Shown here piece after piece: positions 1 through 12,068 of a stretch of 64,000 bases of DNA. Position 1 is the stretch's first letter; each line of letters opens with the position of its first letter. Origin of the DNA: Euonymus europaeus. Lineage: Eukaryota > Streptophyta > Magnoliopsida > Celastrales > Celastraceae. The position numbers and the translations under genes are program-made. The DNA lies in the NCBI GenBank assembly GCA_963580455.1, contig OY756967.1, forward strand, positions 16,600,022 to 16,664,021, in the 5' to 3' direction. Under the pieces are notes generated by a model. The model saw only the letters and a list, made by a program, of their open reading frames with translations, made no database searches and had not been told where the DNA came from.

Positions 1-469
1 AATCACATCATCACACAATGTAAAATTATCTCCTACCAATAACCCTACGTTTTAGCCATATCAGAGATTATGAATTGCATTTTCATATGCTCCGAATCAT
101 ACGAAGTATTGTTTGAAAACTCCCACCGAGATCTTTTCCTTCCCACAAAAGAAACATGTGCACATCATCCCCCATCTTCCCCCTGCCCAAATGTTTTACA
201 GTGATGGAAAAGCCATGCTATTCCTCAACCCTCACAATGAAAGAGAGACAAATAAGAAAGCATATAATCATTCCATTCAAAAAGATGATCATTAAACATT
301 ATGTTTTCACATTAAAAGCAAGAGATGGCATCATATTGTTGGTCTCCAAGCAACATTAATTAGATGGGAGAGGACAAAAATGAATTACTACTATGATAGA
401 ACCATACAACCATACTAGCGAAAGTCTTTGCTTCAATCTCACTATATATAAACACTGGTGAATTCATAC
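1..469 (-). other. Intron of the macro-domain gene running off the window
   Basis: Follows the GT donor at 469-468. I looked for the expected next macro-domain exon on the minus strand between 1 and 460 and found none, so the intron continues outside the window. The short open frames here have no recognisable content. Confidence 0.6.
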
Positions 470-1737
470 CTGGCAGGAAGGTCATATGCCTTGGTAACTT
501 TGGCCATTCCTGTTCGGCAACCGCCCTAGATGAAAAAAGGAATGCAGATCAAGTCATTTAGACTTTGTATGCATTATTGTTAAAATTTACATTAATATGG
601 AACATCATAATGAAGACTCCCTAGACAATGGCCTAGAAAAATCATATCATTTATTCACAAATATATGGATAACAGACACCCCAAATCAAATGTTTCATAC
701 CAGTGTAGCACATTCTTCGGCAAGTCGAGGACCAGCTGCTGCATGCAAACCAGGGCTGCTATGTGCTTCATCCAAGTTCTGTAAACCATCAATTTTGAAA
801 CATATTAAAGATAAACTAAACACCTGCCTCATGCATCTCATTTATGACCAAGTCCATGAGGCTAGAAGAAGTGCTAAAGCTGAAAGCCAGTATAGAAAAT
901 TGTCAAAAAGATGTAAGGGACAAGTTGATGGATAGGAATATAGGATAGTGGCATCAGGCGCTCCAATGCCATATTGGGCAAATAGTCAAACAGCTTTCCT
1001 TATCAATGCTACATCTAAACATAGCTCTCCACATCTTAACAAGGGTGGTCATCTAAGTATAAAGCTCAAACATCTTGTGGTCCAAAATAGGAGAAGACAT
1101 TCAATTCTCAATTGGCAGTCATTGGATTCACATCTTTACACTATAGTGCGACTTGACTATCAAGCAATCTTCTTTTTAGCACGTCAATTAAGCAATCTTG
1201 AAACTCCACCCCACACAGAACTTTGGTTCAAGAATGGTTACCAACTATTTAATCATTTAACTTTCCATGCATAAATTTAGAAGATGGAAGAAAACTTCAA
1301 ATGAACTAACAAAACACGAGATAATTCCTTCATCCAAAAAGACAGCAATTAATGCAGTTATTCATATATTTTAAGTCTAACACTTTGAAAGTAATCAAGC
1401 ATTGTTAAGTGCTCACCTCATTCGTAGAATTCACCACAGCATCCACCTCAAGATTCCAAGGGTGACCTCTCCACAGATAAATTTTTGAGTTAATTTCATG
1501 GTCCACAGGAAACCTTGACACCATCCAATTGCCACTACTTTCTGCCTCTGAAGATGATGTCAAAGGATCGGGAAAATATGGATTTGAAAATGACGGATCT
1601 TCATTCTCATATTCCAATGATGACCTATGTTCTACATCACTCCAACGTGGAACTTGATCCAAAGTAACAACAGAGTCCCCACTATCAGTTGGTAATCCAC
1701 CCCTGGTGGTTATGGTTGTAGCTGCACTCCGGTACAT
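470..1737 (-). CDS. Macro-domain protein, N-terminal exons (partial gene)
   Basis: Three coding exons are visible on the minus strand: 1737-1417 (107 codons from the ATG), 778-701 (26 codons) and 525-470 (18 codons plus two bases). Every junction has GT/AG ends (AG at 780-779 and 527-526; GT at 1416, 700 and 469), and the phases agree. The joined reading gives an acidic N-terminal segment, then the macro-domain start (WRGHPWNLEVDAVV, NSTNE), NLDEAHSSPGLHAAAGP and GCRTGMAKVTKAYDLPAR. Those last elements are the ligand-binding loops of macro (ADP-ribose-binding) domains. Plant proteins with this start usually carry a second, CRAL-TRIO lipid-binding half; here that half lies beyond position 1. 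Macro domains bind or remove ADP-ribose, but the substrate of this plant family is not something the sequence shows. No frame damage is seen. The family call is firm; the role is not. Confidence 0.88.
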
Positions 1738-2655
1738 TTGCGAAAGTACAGGTCAGACAGTTAGAATTTCACTTCCCTGACGGCTATTTTCTTAGTCCTC
1801 AAGAGATTTCACACCATCTAGCCCGATCCACTCACAATTCAAAACACCCACATGGACTTTCAAATGAAAATATCCCAAAAGAATTCTCTGTAAAATAAAT
1901 AAATTAAATGATATATATAAAAGATCATATTTGAAATATGAATACATACAATTGAACGGAAAAAAGGTATTCTAAATGCATAGAGATATCATATTACCAT
2001 ATACATAACATTTCCAACTATCTAACCAATTAAAATTCTCAAGTGAAAAATTAAGAGCAGAAAATTCAAAAATAATCTTTAAATGAAGCTGCATCTTCTC
2101 TTTTAAAACCCAAACAATTTTGGATCTTCCTCTAGCTACTGTGAAACTTCAGGAAATTAATGAAGAAGCACAAACACACAGACCCTGAAATCCACCATTA
2201 GAAAAATTCAGGGATAAAAATTCCTCAATTCATTTACCCCATAATAGGCTGAAAGTTGAAATTGTCACTGCGCTAGAACCAAAAAATTTCTTCTTTTCTT
2301 CCCCCTGCCGCCCGTTTCCTCAGAAACAAAAGGACAAATCGGAGCCCTAATAAAAAAAATCCGCAAAAATGCAAAAACAAACGTAAAGGAACTCGATATT
2401 GGAGCTGCAAGAGCACATAAATAGAGAAAGAGAGAACAGAAAAGTACCTGCGATTTTAAAAATGGCTTTGTATTATTGTTATTCGGTTGTGGTAAGTACA
2501 ACTCAGAATGGTGGCGATGGGCTTCCAATCCTCTCAATCAACCGGAAACGTGAACGAGGTGAAAACTATACCAGTTTAATTTCACAATTCTCCCTCTAAA
2601 ATCTCTAATTTGTGCTAAGACCCTTCGTCCCACCTCAACTTTAAACTGTTATATA
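1738..2655 (-). promoter_or_regulatory. 5' UTR, probable leader intron and promoter of the macro-domain gene
   Basis: Upstream of the ATG at 1737 the minus strand shows a CAG|GTAC donor-like site at 2448/2447, so a leader intron is plausible; the matching acceptor is ambiguous (an AG about 40 bases upstream of the ATG is one option). A TATATAAC element lies at 2655-2648 on the minus strand and could be the TATA box. The 90-codon open frame at 2265-2537 is low-complexity and most likely leader sequence. No protein evidence; promoter placement is inference. Confidence 0.35.
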
Positions 2656-3123
2656 CTTATATGGTTATAATTAATTATAGTCATTCAATTACCATGCCTC
2701 TAAGTAAATCAATTAACTAATATTATTAAGGGGATGTTTGGTAAAGAGTATTTATCATAGAGTATAAGTTAGTGAAATTAGCTGTGAAATTAGCTGAGTG
2801 ATGTTTGGTAGCGTTATGTTTTACATAGAGTATAAGCTGTCAAAATTACATTTAAGGGCATTTATATTACTTAATTAATTAAACAAATAATTTGTATCAT
2901 TTTAATTTATTTCCTACTTATTTTATTTTGACATTTAGAGTAATTTTTTAATTAAACAAAAAATAAGTATCATTTTAATTTATTTTTAAAAAGAAATAGA
3001 ATAATCATTAACTACCTTGAGTATATTTTTTTTTTAAAATAATAACATACATGTTAGCTAATTAATTATACATACATGTCTTACAACATCATCGTGGTAC
3101 ATATTTACATTTATAACAATAAA

Positions 3124-4374
3124 CTACCCTAGTGCATTAGCAATCATATCTCTAACCACACTCATGTTGTTATCGTCTGTAAAAACATCACTTTCTGCGT
3201 TTTCCGGTCCTTCTTCATGTATAACGGAACTGCTGGACTCGTCCCCCACAATCTCAAACTCCTCGTTACTCCGGCTCCTCCGTCTAATATAGTTGTGCAA
3301 TGCACAACATGCGACTACAATGTCTACCTGTGTCCCGTACTTAAAACGCGGCATATTATTAAGAATCTTCCACCGCATCTTCGTAACACCGAATGTCTTT
3401 TCTATGACACTACGAAGAGATGCGTGCTTTCGGTTAAACTTCTCGCGTGGTCCACTGGCGCGTCGCCCATTCCTCCACTCCGGCAAATGATACCTCTCAC
3501 CTCTATAAGGCGCAAGGTAACTCGGCTTGTTAGCATAACCTGCATCCACCAAGTAATATTTCCCTGAACAAGTAACATCAATTCATTAACAACATTTAAT
3601 TAAAAATTAGAAACTTAAAACCCGCAACATACCTTGTGGCGGATGCGGAAAGTTATATGCCGGAACAGAATGCACGTGGTCCAGTACGCGCGCATCATGG
3701 GCGGAACCCTCATATCCAGCAGCAACAAATAAATACATCATATCGAAGTCACACACCGCCAGTGCATTCTGTGACGCGAAACCTTTTTGGTTGATATACG
3801 GAATTTGAGATGCCCGAGGTATCACTGCTGCTATATGTGTACCATCAATCGCTCCAATCGCATTGTTAAACGCCCATAATCGCCGATCGCTACTTATCTT
3901 TGTCGGGACCTCTGAGAGTTGATTTTCTCTAGGCCTGATCACATCGATCGCCATCTGGTACACCGACCGCAATACAGTGCTGAATATCCTACTAATGGTC
4001 TCGCCAGAGTGCTGAAAACTCTCACAGGAAATTCTGTTACTTACGCCATGTCCCACAGTCAGCAGAAATATAGCTACCATCTCTGGAATTTGAACATGCC
4101 TAGTTGATTCTAGCATGTACCGTTCCGCTAAATCAGTGCATAATGCTCTAAATGTATCCACAGATAAGCGAAAATTTTCCAAACACCTAACCAGATTTTC
4201 ATTCAAGATCTCTGTAACCCATTGTGCACCCGTTAATGATGATGTTCTACACCGGTTACGTGGCACTGGAGGAGATCCATAGTGCTGGTCATAATACAAA
4301 GTCGCAGCAGCAGCAGCCATCGAACTAAAATAAACTTTGTTCTCATATTCTTCATCAGAGCTAGAAGTATCCAT
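3124..4374 (-). CDS. Harbinger-type DDE transposase/nuclease, two exons
   Basis: Exon 1 is 4374-3633 and exon 2 is 3563-3124, separated by a 69-bp GT-AG intron (3632-3564); joined length 393 aa. I chose the ATG at 4374 (MDTSSSDEEYEN) because the frame upstream is low-complexity. The three DDE positions are visible: AIGAIDGTHIAAV, then VAAGYEGSAHDARVL in exon 1, and SVIEKTFGVTKMRWKIL in exon 2. Across the splice the frame stays open and exon 2 opens on the conserved YYLVDAGYANKPSYLAPYRG block. This enzyme cuts and joins the element ends, normally together with its Myb-like partner. No stop or frameshift is seen, so it may still encode a full protein; expression is unknown. Confidence 0.88.
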
Positions 4375-4878
4375 AACTGTCAATGAGATATAAAAAAAAG
4401 CTACTGTAAAAAATTGTATAATAACCTCCTGGACATTTGTAAAAAAAAACAAAACACTAAGCTCTAAAATAAATGTGCTGGGCATGTTCAATCTGGAAAA
4501 AAAAATGTGCTGGACATTTGTAAAAAAAAAAATCTTGCTGGACATTTGTAAAAAAAACAAAACATTTAGCTCTAACAATAAATGTGCTGGGCATGTTCAA
4601 TCTAGAACTCAGTCAGTAGAGATTTCCAACAAAACTAGCAGTTCAAACAATGCAACATAAAAACAAACTAGTAAAAAAAAAGAATGCTCAACAAAACAAC
4701 ACTCAGTTCTTTAATAACAAAACTCAGTACTACACTTAAGTCTCAGTTGTTCAATTTATTCTACGAAGAAATCCAACAATTAACTCTCAGTTGTTCAATT
4801 TATTCTAATGGAAAAACAAACTCAGTTCAATAACTTTACCAATACATCCAATTCATTCTCTCAACACAAAAAGGACTC

Positions 4879-6052
4879 TCACTTGGCCTCCTCACCCGCA
4901 AACCGAGTAACAAAACGACGGCGAACAGTAGGCACCATCCCAGGAAGCACACGGGATAAGATAGGATTATCTATCTTCTCCAAAGCCAGCAAGTAGACAT
5001 CCTCAGTCAGCTGGCCATCTTCAAACATCTGATTGAGGATGGTCAACACCTCATCAGGCCCTGAATTAGTATTTGCAACTAACTGAGCAGCAGTTGAGGA
5101 TGCCCTTCTCTCACTCATACGCGCAACTGCTTGTTCGTTCTGAACCTGTAGTGCTTCTGCAATCATGGCTATGCCAATTGTGTCATTGTTCTTCCTTTTC
5201 TTTGGAGTAGGAGTACCTACTGGAGATGATGAAGATGTTCTCAATCTGGCTATAAAATCTGTGTTACGTGGCAATGTGGACTTCTTCTTCGAATAGGGGG
5301 TTTTCTTTGCTGGTGAGAACCCAGTGGATTTCTTTGGCTCATGATGGACTCTGATGCTATCTTCAACCGAGTATGGTATGTATGCATCCGGGTCACACCC
5401 CTCGAACCAATCAGTCTCCACAACTTCATCCTCTATAGGGTTCATCCAAAAATTCTCTCCACTTGATGGGACTCAAAGGTGCTGCCCAGTTGCAATACCT
5501 CCTGCAAAACAGAATTGAAGCTCATCCCGGTATCGAAATCCATTTTTCCGAAACTTTGCATACTTTTTGTTCTCTTGCAGGTTATTAAAAAACATTATTA
5601 AAACAAAACCAGCATATACTAAGCATACTAATTAGTAAAAACAGATCAGCCTTTGTTTAAAACATATCAGCTATACGAATCATATCAGCCTTAATTCAAC
5701 TTACTTTAATTTTGAGGTCCCACCAATTGTCTGACATGATGGCTCTATTAGTTACCTCGTCCCAACCCATACCTGTCTCATTCTGAGTCATTCGACTCCA
5801 CAGAGACCAATCCTTTCTCAACTGATCCCACCTATTCTTTAGGGTTGCCTTTGTGTATGGGAGGCTGGTACGCTCATGGAACTTTTTTACAATTCCATCC
5901 CATTCCATCTTTGGCATAGGTGAGCCTGGTGTCCTTGTGATCTCTTCAAGAGTCTCCACACAGATATCGACCAATGCATCAACATACCACTCCTCCCATT
6001 TGGTTTTCTCATTTGCATTTTGGGTCATGGCTTGCTTACCGAGACTCGACAT
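4879..6052 (-). pseudogene. Harbinger Myb/SANT-like partner protein, one in-frame stop
   Basis: Exon 1, 6052-5705, starts at the ATG of MSSLGKQAM and holds a Myb/SANT-like trihelix domain with spaced tryptophans (KWEEWYVDALVDIC, RWDQLRKDWSLWSRM, MSDNWWDLKIK). A GTAAGT donor follows at 5704. The best in-frame acceptor is at 5573-5572, so exon 2 runs 5571-4879. Exon 2 reads KYAKFRKNGFRYRDELQ and then hits TGA at 5475-5473, where relatives usually have a tryptophan codon; after the stop the same frame continues open for 198 codons to the natural end, with a charged, serine-rich middle and a helical C-terminus. In this superfamily the Myb-like protein binds the element ends and helps bring in the transposase. 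A single point change has therefore probably made this copy depend on a partner elsewhere. Confidence 0.8.
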
Positions 6053-7776
6053 CAAATAATCCTAGGTGAAATGTATGAAATTGTAGACTCACTGGATTTT
6101 CACTTATGAAAGGAACATTGAACAAAAAAAACCAAAACCAGAACACTGAAATTGAGTGAGCATAAAATTTATGTAAGTCCAAAACTGCATGAGATGACCA
6201 ATTACCAATACCAGTGTATGAGCAGAAGCAGTTGAACTAAAATAAACTTCACCACAGTTTGCAAATGAAGTAAATCATCTTAAAACAACCCTAAAGTAGT
6301 ACAATAACACAATGATAAAAGCATACAGAGAAATAATTGTAGGCGAAATTTTCCACTCATGAAAGGTGCATTAAGGAAAAATAAATTAGAACAAGGACCC
6401 CCGAATTTAACCACAGTTTGCATTGAGTGACTTTAAAATTTATCTAAGTCCTAAAATGCATGAGATGACATCTAAAAATTCACCACAGTTTCCATTATCA
6501 GTGCATTCATAGGGTAACAATTCAAACTGCATTTTCATAAAAAAAAAACAATTCAAATTTCATTTACAGTATGCATTTACAATATTCATAGGAGAATGAT
6601 ATGATTTTGGATGAAATATGTACCCTACAGGGTCAATTTTTCCTAAACAGAATCCAAGTGTCACCCTATTTATACCACAACATGCTCTCTTTATTAAAAA
6701 AAAACAGTGCCGTGTTTAACCTTTTTAACTAACAAAAGGGCCAATGTTTAAGAATTACACAAGGATCAGCAAATGTGGGGGTGAAATAGTCAATATCATT
6801 TAGAAGAATATTTTGAGGAAAGTTCTTTTGTTCAAGTTAAATTATCTATACTGGAGTAGTATATGTGCATAAAGCAATGGAAAGTTCAACAAGTGAACCA
6901 TTTAACAAGTAGATAATCAAAGATACACACGCAAACAGATCAAAGAGAGAATTCAGCATAATGTTTTGTTTTCAACTATCCAATGTCCCATGAAGAGAAG
7001 TCCAATGTCCCATGAAGAGGAATGTTCCAGAAGAAATAAAAATATAATGAAACTACAAAAAAGTTAAGCAAAAATATATGAACAATATAGAAATTGGAAT
7101 CACTTGTACAGAAATAGGATGAAATGATATAAGAATTCCAACATTCGAACAAGAATCACTTGTACAGAATTAGGTAATACACTTTTATGAACAATACACA
7201 TTTAATCATCACATGAGTGTACAATCAGTCATCGAACAATTCGGATGCAGCAAAATTATCGAACAACCCGCAACATTTCACGCCTAAACAAGAATTCTAG
7301 GGCAAATTAATTTCGGTAGTGATGCTCCAATCACCACGACAGTGGTGCTTTAGGGCAAATTAATTTCGATGTCAAAGAAGAGGACATCGAAATAGGATGG
7401 GAGGGGGGACGGCAACGACCAAATGTATTACATCCGGCGACCTCAACATTTCACAACGAAATCGGAAAACCTAGATATCCAAGGGCTGAAATAAATCGAA
7501 CAGGTTGTTTTGAGAGAGGCAGATGAGAGGGGAACTGATACCTGTGATGGCGGCTTGGTCATCGGCGGTGCAGATCTCTACGGCGGCGAACGGTTGCAAG
7601 GGAGCGCTGACTGTGGGGGTTTTCCAGAGGTGAGAAGGAACGCGCGATCTGGTTGAAACGGAGGACTGACTGTGGGGGTTTTCGTGTAAATTGAACAAAT
7701 TTTTGTCTCCCTTTGGGTGACGTGTGTTGGTTTTAGCCCATACTGTATTTTTGGGCTTATAAGCCAACGTTAGTCC
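6053..7776 (-). other. Harbinger 5' non-coding region
   Basis: No coding content recognised between the Myb-like gene and the right terminus. The part at about 7370-7760 is more GC-rich than its surroundings and may hold the leader or promoter for the minus-strand genes; the open frame at 7471-7767 has no family features. Confidence 0.4.
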
Positions 7777-7845
7777 ATGTTTGGTATACCAACTTATACG
7801 CTAGCTTATAAGCTAGCATATAAGTTGGTATACGCCTTACCAAAC
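7777..7845. repeat. Fold-back palindrome at the right Harbinger terminus
   Basis: The sequence reads GTTTGGTA, then TACCAACTTATA, GCTAGCTTATAAGCTAGC, TATAAGTTGGTATA and finally TACCAAAC. The outer, middle and inner blocks are each self-complementary around the same centre, giving a long near-perfect hairpin just inside the terminus. Confidence 0.75.
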
Positions 7846-7854
7846 AAGTGCTAA

Positions 7855-8580
7855 ATAAAATAATATCAAATTCTTATTGTATCTTCAAACACTCACAACG
7901 CCATTACCATGACAAATAGTAATCCATTAATTATAACATCATTCGTCTTCCTCCAGAAAGTTTCCCTCTCTCGCTAGTTCGCTCTCCTCTCTCTGGATTT
8001 TCGCATTCTAGATACCCAAAATCGAGAATCCAAACACCCTACTTGTAGTCGAATTTGGTTTACTTTCGTGCATGATTGTCCTTCTTCTTCATCCATACGC
8101 TTATTCTCTCTGTGGATGTTCTTCCTCTAGAAACCAAAAATTGCAAAACCTAAACCCTCTAGAGCCAAAGCTTAGAGACATATTCAAGACCTCAAAGATA
8201 AGAGATGACCTCATTCTTGTTTAGTTCTTCACCTTCGAAGACACATGTAAGAACCTCACATCTTTCTATAAACATTAATTTTTTCAATTTTCATGGTCTA
8301 TTTGCTTCTGTGCATGATAGTGTAGCATGTTTATAACAATAGTCAATTGTATGTCGTTTGTATTATGTTTTATATAAATATGGTAGGGATGAAACCTCAA
8401 GTTATTCCCATATTCTAAATTGCGAGGTTCTTTTCATTTTTTTCAGACACCGATTGAATTAAAGACATGTCATTGGCTAGAATAGTGTTCTACTAATTGG
8501 GGTTATAACACCATAATTAGTAGGTATAAGGTTTTATTGTGTGATACTATGCTTGATCAATGTAATATTCTAGTCTATAA
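7855..8580. other. Stretch without a recognised gene
   Basis: AT-rich sequence with no open frame showing family features and no clear repeat boundary. Confidence 0.4.
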
Positions 8581-9600
8581 TAGCTGGGATCCACATTAGG
8601 TTAGATTGCAGGTTGAAAGTTGAAGATCAAACAATGCTGTCATGTAACCTGCATGTACCCTACATGAAGACACAGTAACAGTGATTCCAGGTAAGCTGCA
8701 CGTAGCCTACATGAGCATAAATTTTTTGGAAACTTCTTTTTAAGACTTTAACGTAAGATGCTTTTTAAACTGATTTGGTAATTGATTTTATTTTATGAAT
8801 TGATTTGATTGAATTGATTGATTAGAATAAAATCAAGTTTGTTTTAGGAATGATTATCTCTTCTTTTAAAGAATGATTTCCTTCCTTGTTTTGGAGATAA
8901 TCAATTCCTTCTTTTAAGGAAGTCAATTCCTTATTTTATGGCCTTGTGTTTTAATTGGTTTTAACTAGTTGCTTGATTTGATTAATTGGAATAAAATCAA
9001 GTTAGGAATGATTATCTCTCCTTATTTAAAAGTGGTCTCTTTCCTATTTTTAAAGATAATTATCTCCTCACTTGAAGGAAGTATTTTCTTATTATTTTAT
9101 GGCTTTGACCACAATATTAGGATTGAATCAATTACTAATTTTGTGGGTCAATAATATGCATATCTCTTAGCCCATTATCTAGGGTTTTTTGTGGTTCCTA
9201 CACATGTCATGTATATTGTCTTTGGTAACCAAACAACCCTAAGTCTTTTTACTCGCATAAGCTGAACTGAAAATTGAGTTTTGAGCGAGATTTTATTTTG
9301 CTATAATTCATTCATTTTTGCATCGCACTTTGAGCGCATTATCATGTGTTCTTGGAGCTTGAAGACTTCAGTGCGACTTTGGAGCATCGTTGTGAAGGAT
9401 ATACTTGTGGTTGGGTGTGTCGAGCGAATCGAGCAAGAAACTAGTGCAGGTGATGTGGATCCTAGCTCTGGGGACATTCTTATGATCCGTTTGTGATAGC
9501 GGATTGCTTCAAAAATTGGTGGCTACAGACACTCGAGGGTTTTTCCTGGAATTGGTTTTCCTCGTAAATATTGTGTGTCGCACTTTATTTACTTTTAGTA
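8580..9600 (+). repeat. LTR-like Copia relic, plus orientation
   Basis: Contains an internal duplicate (about 8775-8950 and 8955-9110, both with AATAAAATCAAGTT and GGAATGATTATCTC). It finishes with the block GGTTTTCCTCGTAAA. The same motif occurs inverted at about 9721-9735 (TTTTACGAGGAAAAACC) in the neighbouring minus-oriented LTR-like segment. Boundaries are approximate and no target duplication was found. Confidence 0.4.
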
Positions 9601-9639
9601 TTCAATTTTTTTAGTGAGCAATTGAATTGATACACAAGA

Positions 9640-10530
9640 TTGTTTGAGAATCGATATACCTTATCAAGAATGTTAGCCAACAAAAATAACGGAAAATAAA
9701 TGAAAATCAAAAACCAAGAATTTTACGAGGAAAAACCTGGAGTCTATGAGCAACTAACCATGAGGAACAATCCACTAATAATGAATCAGGAGTACAACCC
9801 TATCTTTAACCTAAAGACATCACTCATACTTCCCATTCGGTGTTTGCTTCAACCTCACTCCCCTTAACAAGGTAGAGACTACTTTTGGATCTCTCAAAAG
9901 ATTTAACAAACAAGGAATCACTCCTACTCACCACTCATACATGAATACCTCACTACAATTCTCTCCACACTCTTCACTCTCAAATGAATAGCCTAGAACA
10001 AGAGAATCTTGCAATACACTGAATAAAAAACAACCATCCAATAACTTTGCATGAAACTTTTGTCACTTGATTTTCTTGAAGCTATTCCTTTATATAAATC
10101 ATCTTTCCACGTGATAGACTTGATTGGATCTCATTCATATCTTGATAAAATCTTAACCATGAACAAACAAGTTATGATAAAACAAAAGACTTAAGGGACA
10201 AGACTTATCCCTATACGACATAATCATGATATACACCAATCCAATAAGTGTTATATTCTAACTAAAAGTCTATTAACACCAGCCCTCATTTTAATGCTCT
10301 TATTCTCATAAATAAAATAATATTATCAGATAAACCAATCATGGAAGCTGTTAAGAACGTTATATATCAATCAAGTACGTAAAATTCACATGCATTAACA
10401 CACATGAATGTAACTAAACTCATGAAACCATGACACCAGGTACGAGGTAGCTTACCTAAGGTTACTTGAGCAATACATAGCTCATCAAACAATTGTTAGA
10501 ATTTTCAACCTATGAAAATACAAACCTACA
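9640..10530 (-). repeat. Probable Copia 3' LTR, minus orientation
   Basis: On the minus strand, a purine-rich tract (AAGGGGGAGATTG, near 10530-10545) sits directly before this segment, as a polypurine tract does before a 3' LTR. Internal wording (CTATGAGCAACTAACC, GGAACAATCCACTAAT) recurs in diverged form at 16120-16160, showing a second copy of the family. It lies downstream of the minus-strand Copia pol at 11612-15565. Confidence 0.5.
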
Positions 10531-11611
10531 ATCTCCCCCTTGACAATTGCGTGATCAAAATACATACATAAAACACACATCATAGAAAACATAATTCCTG
10601 CAAGCATTAACGAACCAATATGCAAGCATTAACGAACCAATATAACTTCAGGAACTATCCAACATAACACAAGCAATGTACCAAAATACCTAAAAACTCC
10701 CCCTAAGAAAAAACTTCTCCTCCTTTTTGATCCACAATGTCAAAGATGGGCACGCTGGCAAATCAGCTGAAGAATAGCAGTAGCCTCATCCTGATTTCTC
10801 TTGAGGACAATAAGATGATCCTCATAACTAATGGGGCTTAGTAAACCATCATGACTCAAAGACGATCCTTCAAATACAACACTAGAGATAAAATCCATAT
10901 ATATATTATATAACAAAACAGAATGACTTCATGGATGGAATTTCATACATGATCACCTTTGAACAAATTCGGATATAAATGAGGCACATCAAATAGTGTT
11001 TACAAATTGGACTTATTGTTCTAAGGATCATGGTATTGAAATCTAAACTATGTTATAAGAACTGTGTCCAGTGTGTGATTTCAATGTCATGTAATTGACT
11101 AAGCAAAACATAATACACAAAATCAACTTCCAATAGCTTGTCAAATCTAACACTCTTGACCATTTGATTTAGTAACAAAGTTATATACTACCATTTTATT
11201 TCAAAAGGAGAAGTTATAACTAATATGGTGGTTTTCACAGTTATTTAAAAGTGGCTAACTTTATTTCAAGAAATACTCACTTCACCATATGTTGCCCTTT
11301 ATTCAAAAGGTACACATTTATTTTAATTTTTTTTAATAATGTAGCCCTTTCCATAATTTTTGCTAACAATGAATAAAGTCAAGAGTGATGTTCAATAGAC
11401 CTACTCAGAAGATTTCAAGCATTATGTTAGCAAGCATCTACACAAAGAAATATGTGCAATACAAGAGTGTCTCATAACATGTTCTTTTCAAATTCATGAT
11501 CTGAATAGCCAACACACTAAACTCACATCCGTATGTGACATCAATATATCTGAATTTTTCATAGATAAGCTTATATCCCACATATATGATGTCATAATGA
11601 AATTGAAAATC
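10531..11611 (-). other. Copia 3' internal untranslated region
   Basis: Lies between the end of the Copia pol remnant and the polypurine-like tract. Part of it (TGTCAAAGATGGGCAC, near 10739) recurs near 17610 beside the second LTR copy, supporting a shared element family. It also contains a perfect 22-bp tandem duplication at 10599-10642. No coding content. Confidence 0.4.
10599..10642. repeat. Perfect 22-bp tandem duplication
   Basis: TGCAAGCATTAACGAACCAATA occurs twice without a gap at 10599-10620 and 10621-10642. Confidence 0.9.
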
Positions 11612-12068
11612 AATTAATAGATACCACCCCTAGTGCTTTTCTTAAAAATTCAAATCTCTGTCTGTCTAGAGGTTTTGTGAAAATATCAGTCAATTGTCTT
11701 TCGGTGGAAATGTATTCAAAAGAGACTTAATTATCTTCAACAAGATCACGGATGAAATGATATCAAATATCTATATGCTTTGTCCTAGAGTATTGAACAG
11801 GATTTTTTTGATATGTTAATTGCACTCATATTATCACAAAAAACAGTTATACGTTCCTGGTTCAATCCATAGTCGCAAATCATTTGTTTCATCCATATGA
11901 GGTGAGTACAACAGCTGCCCACAGCTATGTATTTAGCTTCAACAGTTGACAAAAAGATAAAATTTTGCTTCTTACTGTGCCAAGTTACAAGGTTAGTTCC
12001 AATGTAGAAGCAATCACCAGAAGTAATCTCTCTATCATCACTACATCTTGCCCAATCTGCATCTGAGT

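Larger units (their letters stand above)
2730..7851 (-). mobile_element. PIF/Harbinger DNA transposon, nearly intact
   Basis: Flanked by a TAA duplication (2727-2729 and 7852-7854). The left end starts GGGGATGTTTGGTAA and the right end finishes TTACCAAACAAGTGC, so the outer repeats share GTTTGGTAA, as in PIF/Harbinger elements, which duplicate TWA. Length is 5122 bp. It contains the two genes this superfamily needs, both on the minus strand: a DDE transposase (3124-4374) and a Myb/SANT-like protein (4879-6052). The Myb gene carries one in-frame stop; the transposase looks whole. The right end is strongly palindromic. The element sits just upstream of the macro-domain gene's presumed promoter. 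Confidence 0.9.

Noticed and set aside
597..935. 112-codon plus-strand open frame
   Set aside because: It is the opposite strand of the macro-domain exon at 778-701 and flanking introns.
2265..2537. 90-codon minus-strand open frame
   Set aside because: It overlaps the leader of the macro-domain gene, is low in complexity and has no conserved features.
7471..7767. 98-codon minus-strand frame at the right end of the Harbinger element
   Set aside because: It overlaps the palindromic terminus and GC-rich leader and resembles no known accessory protein.
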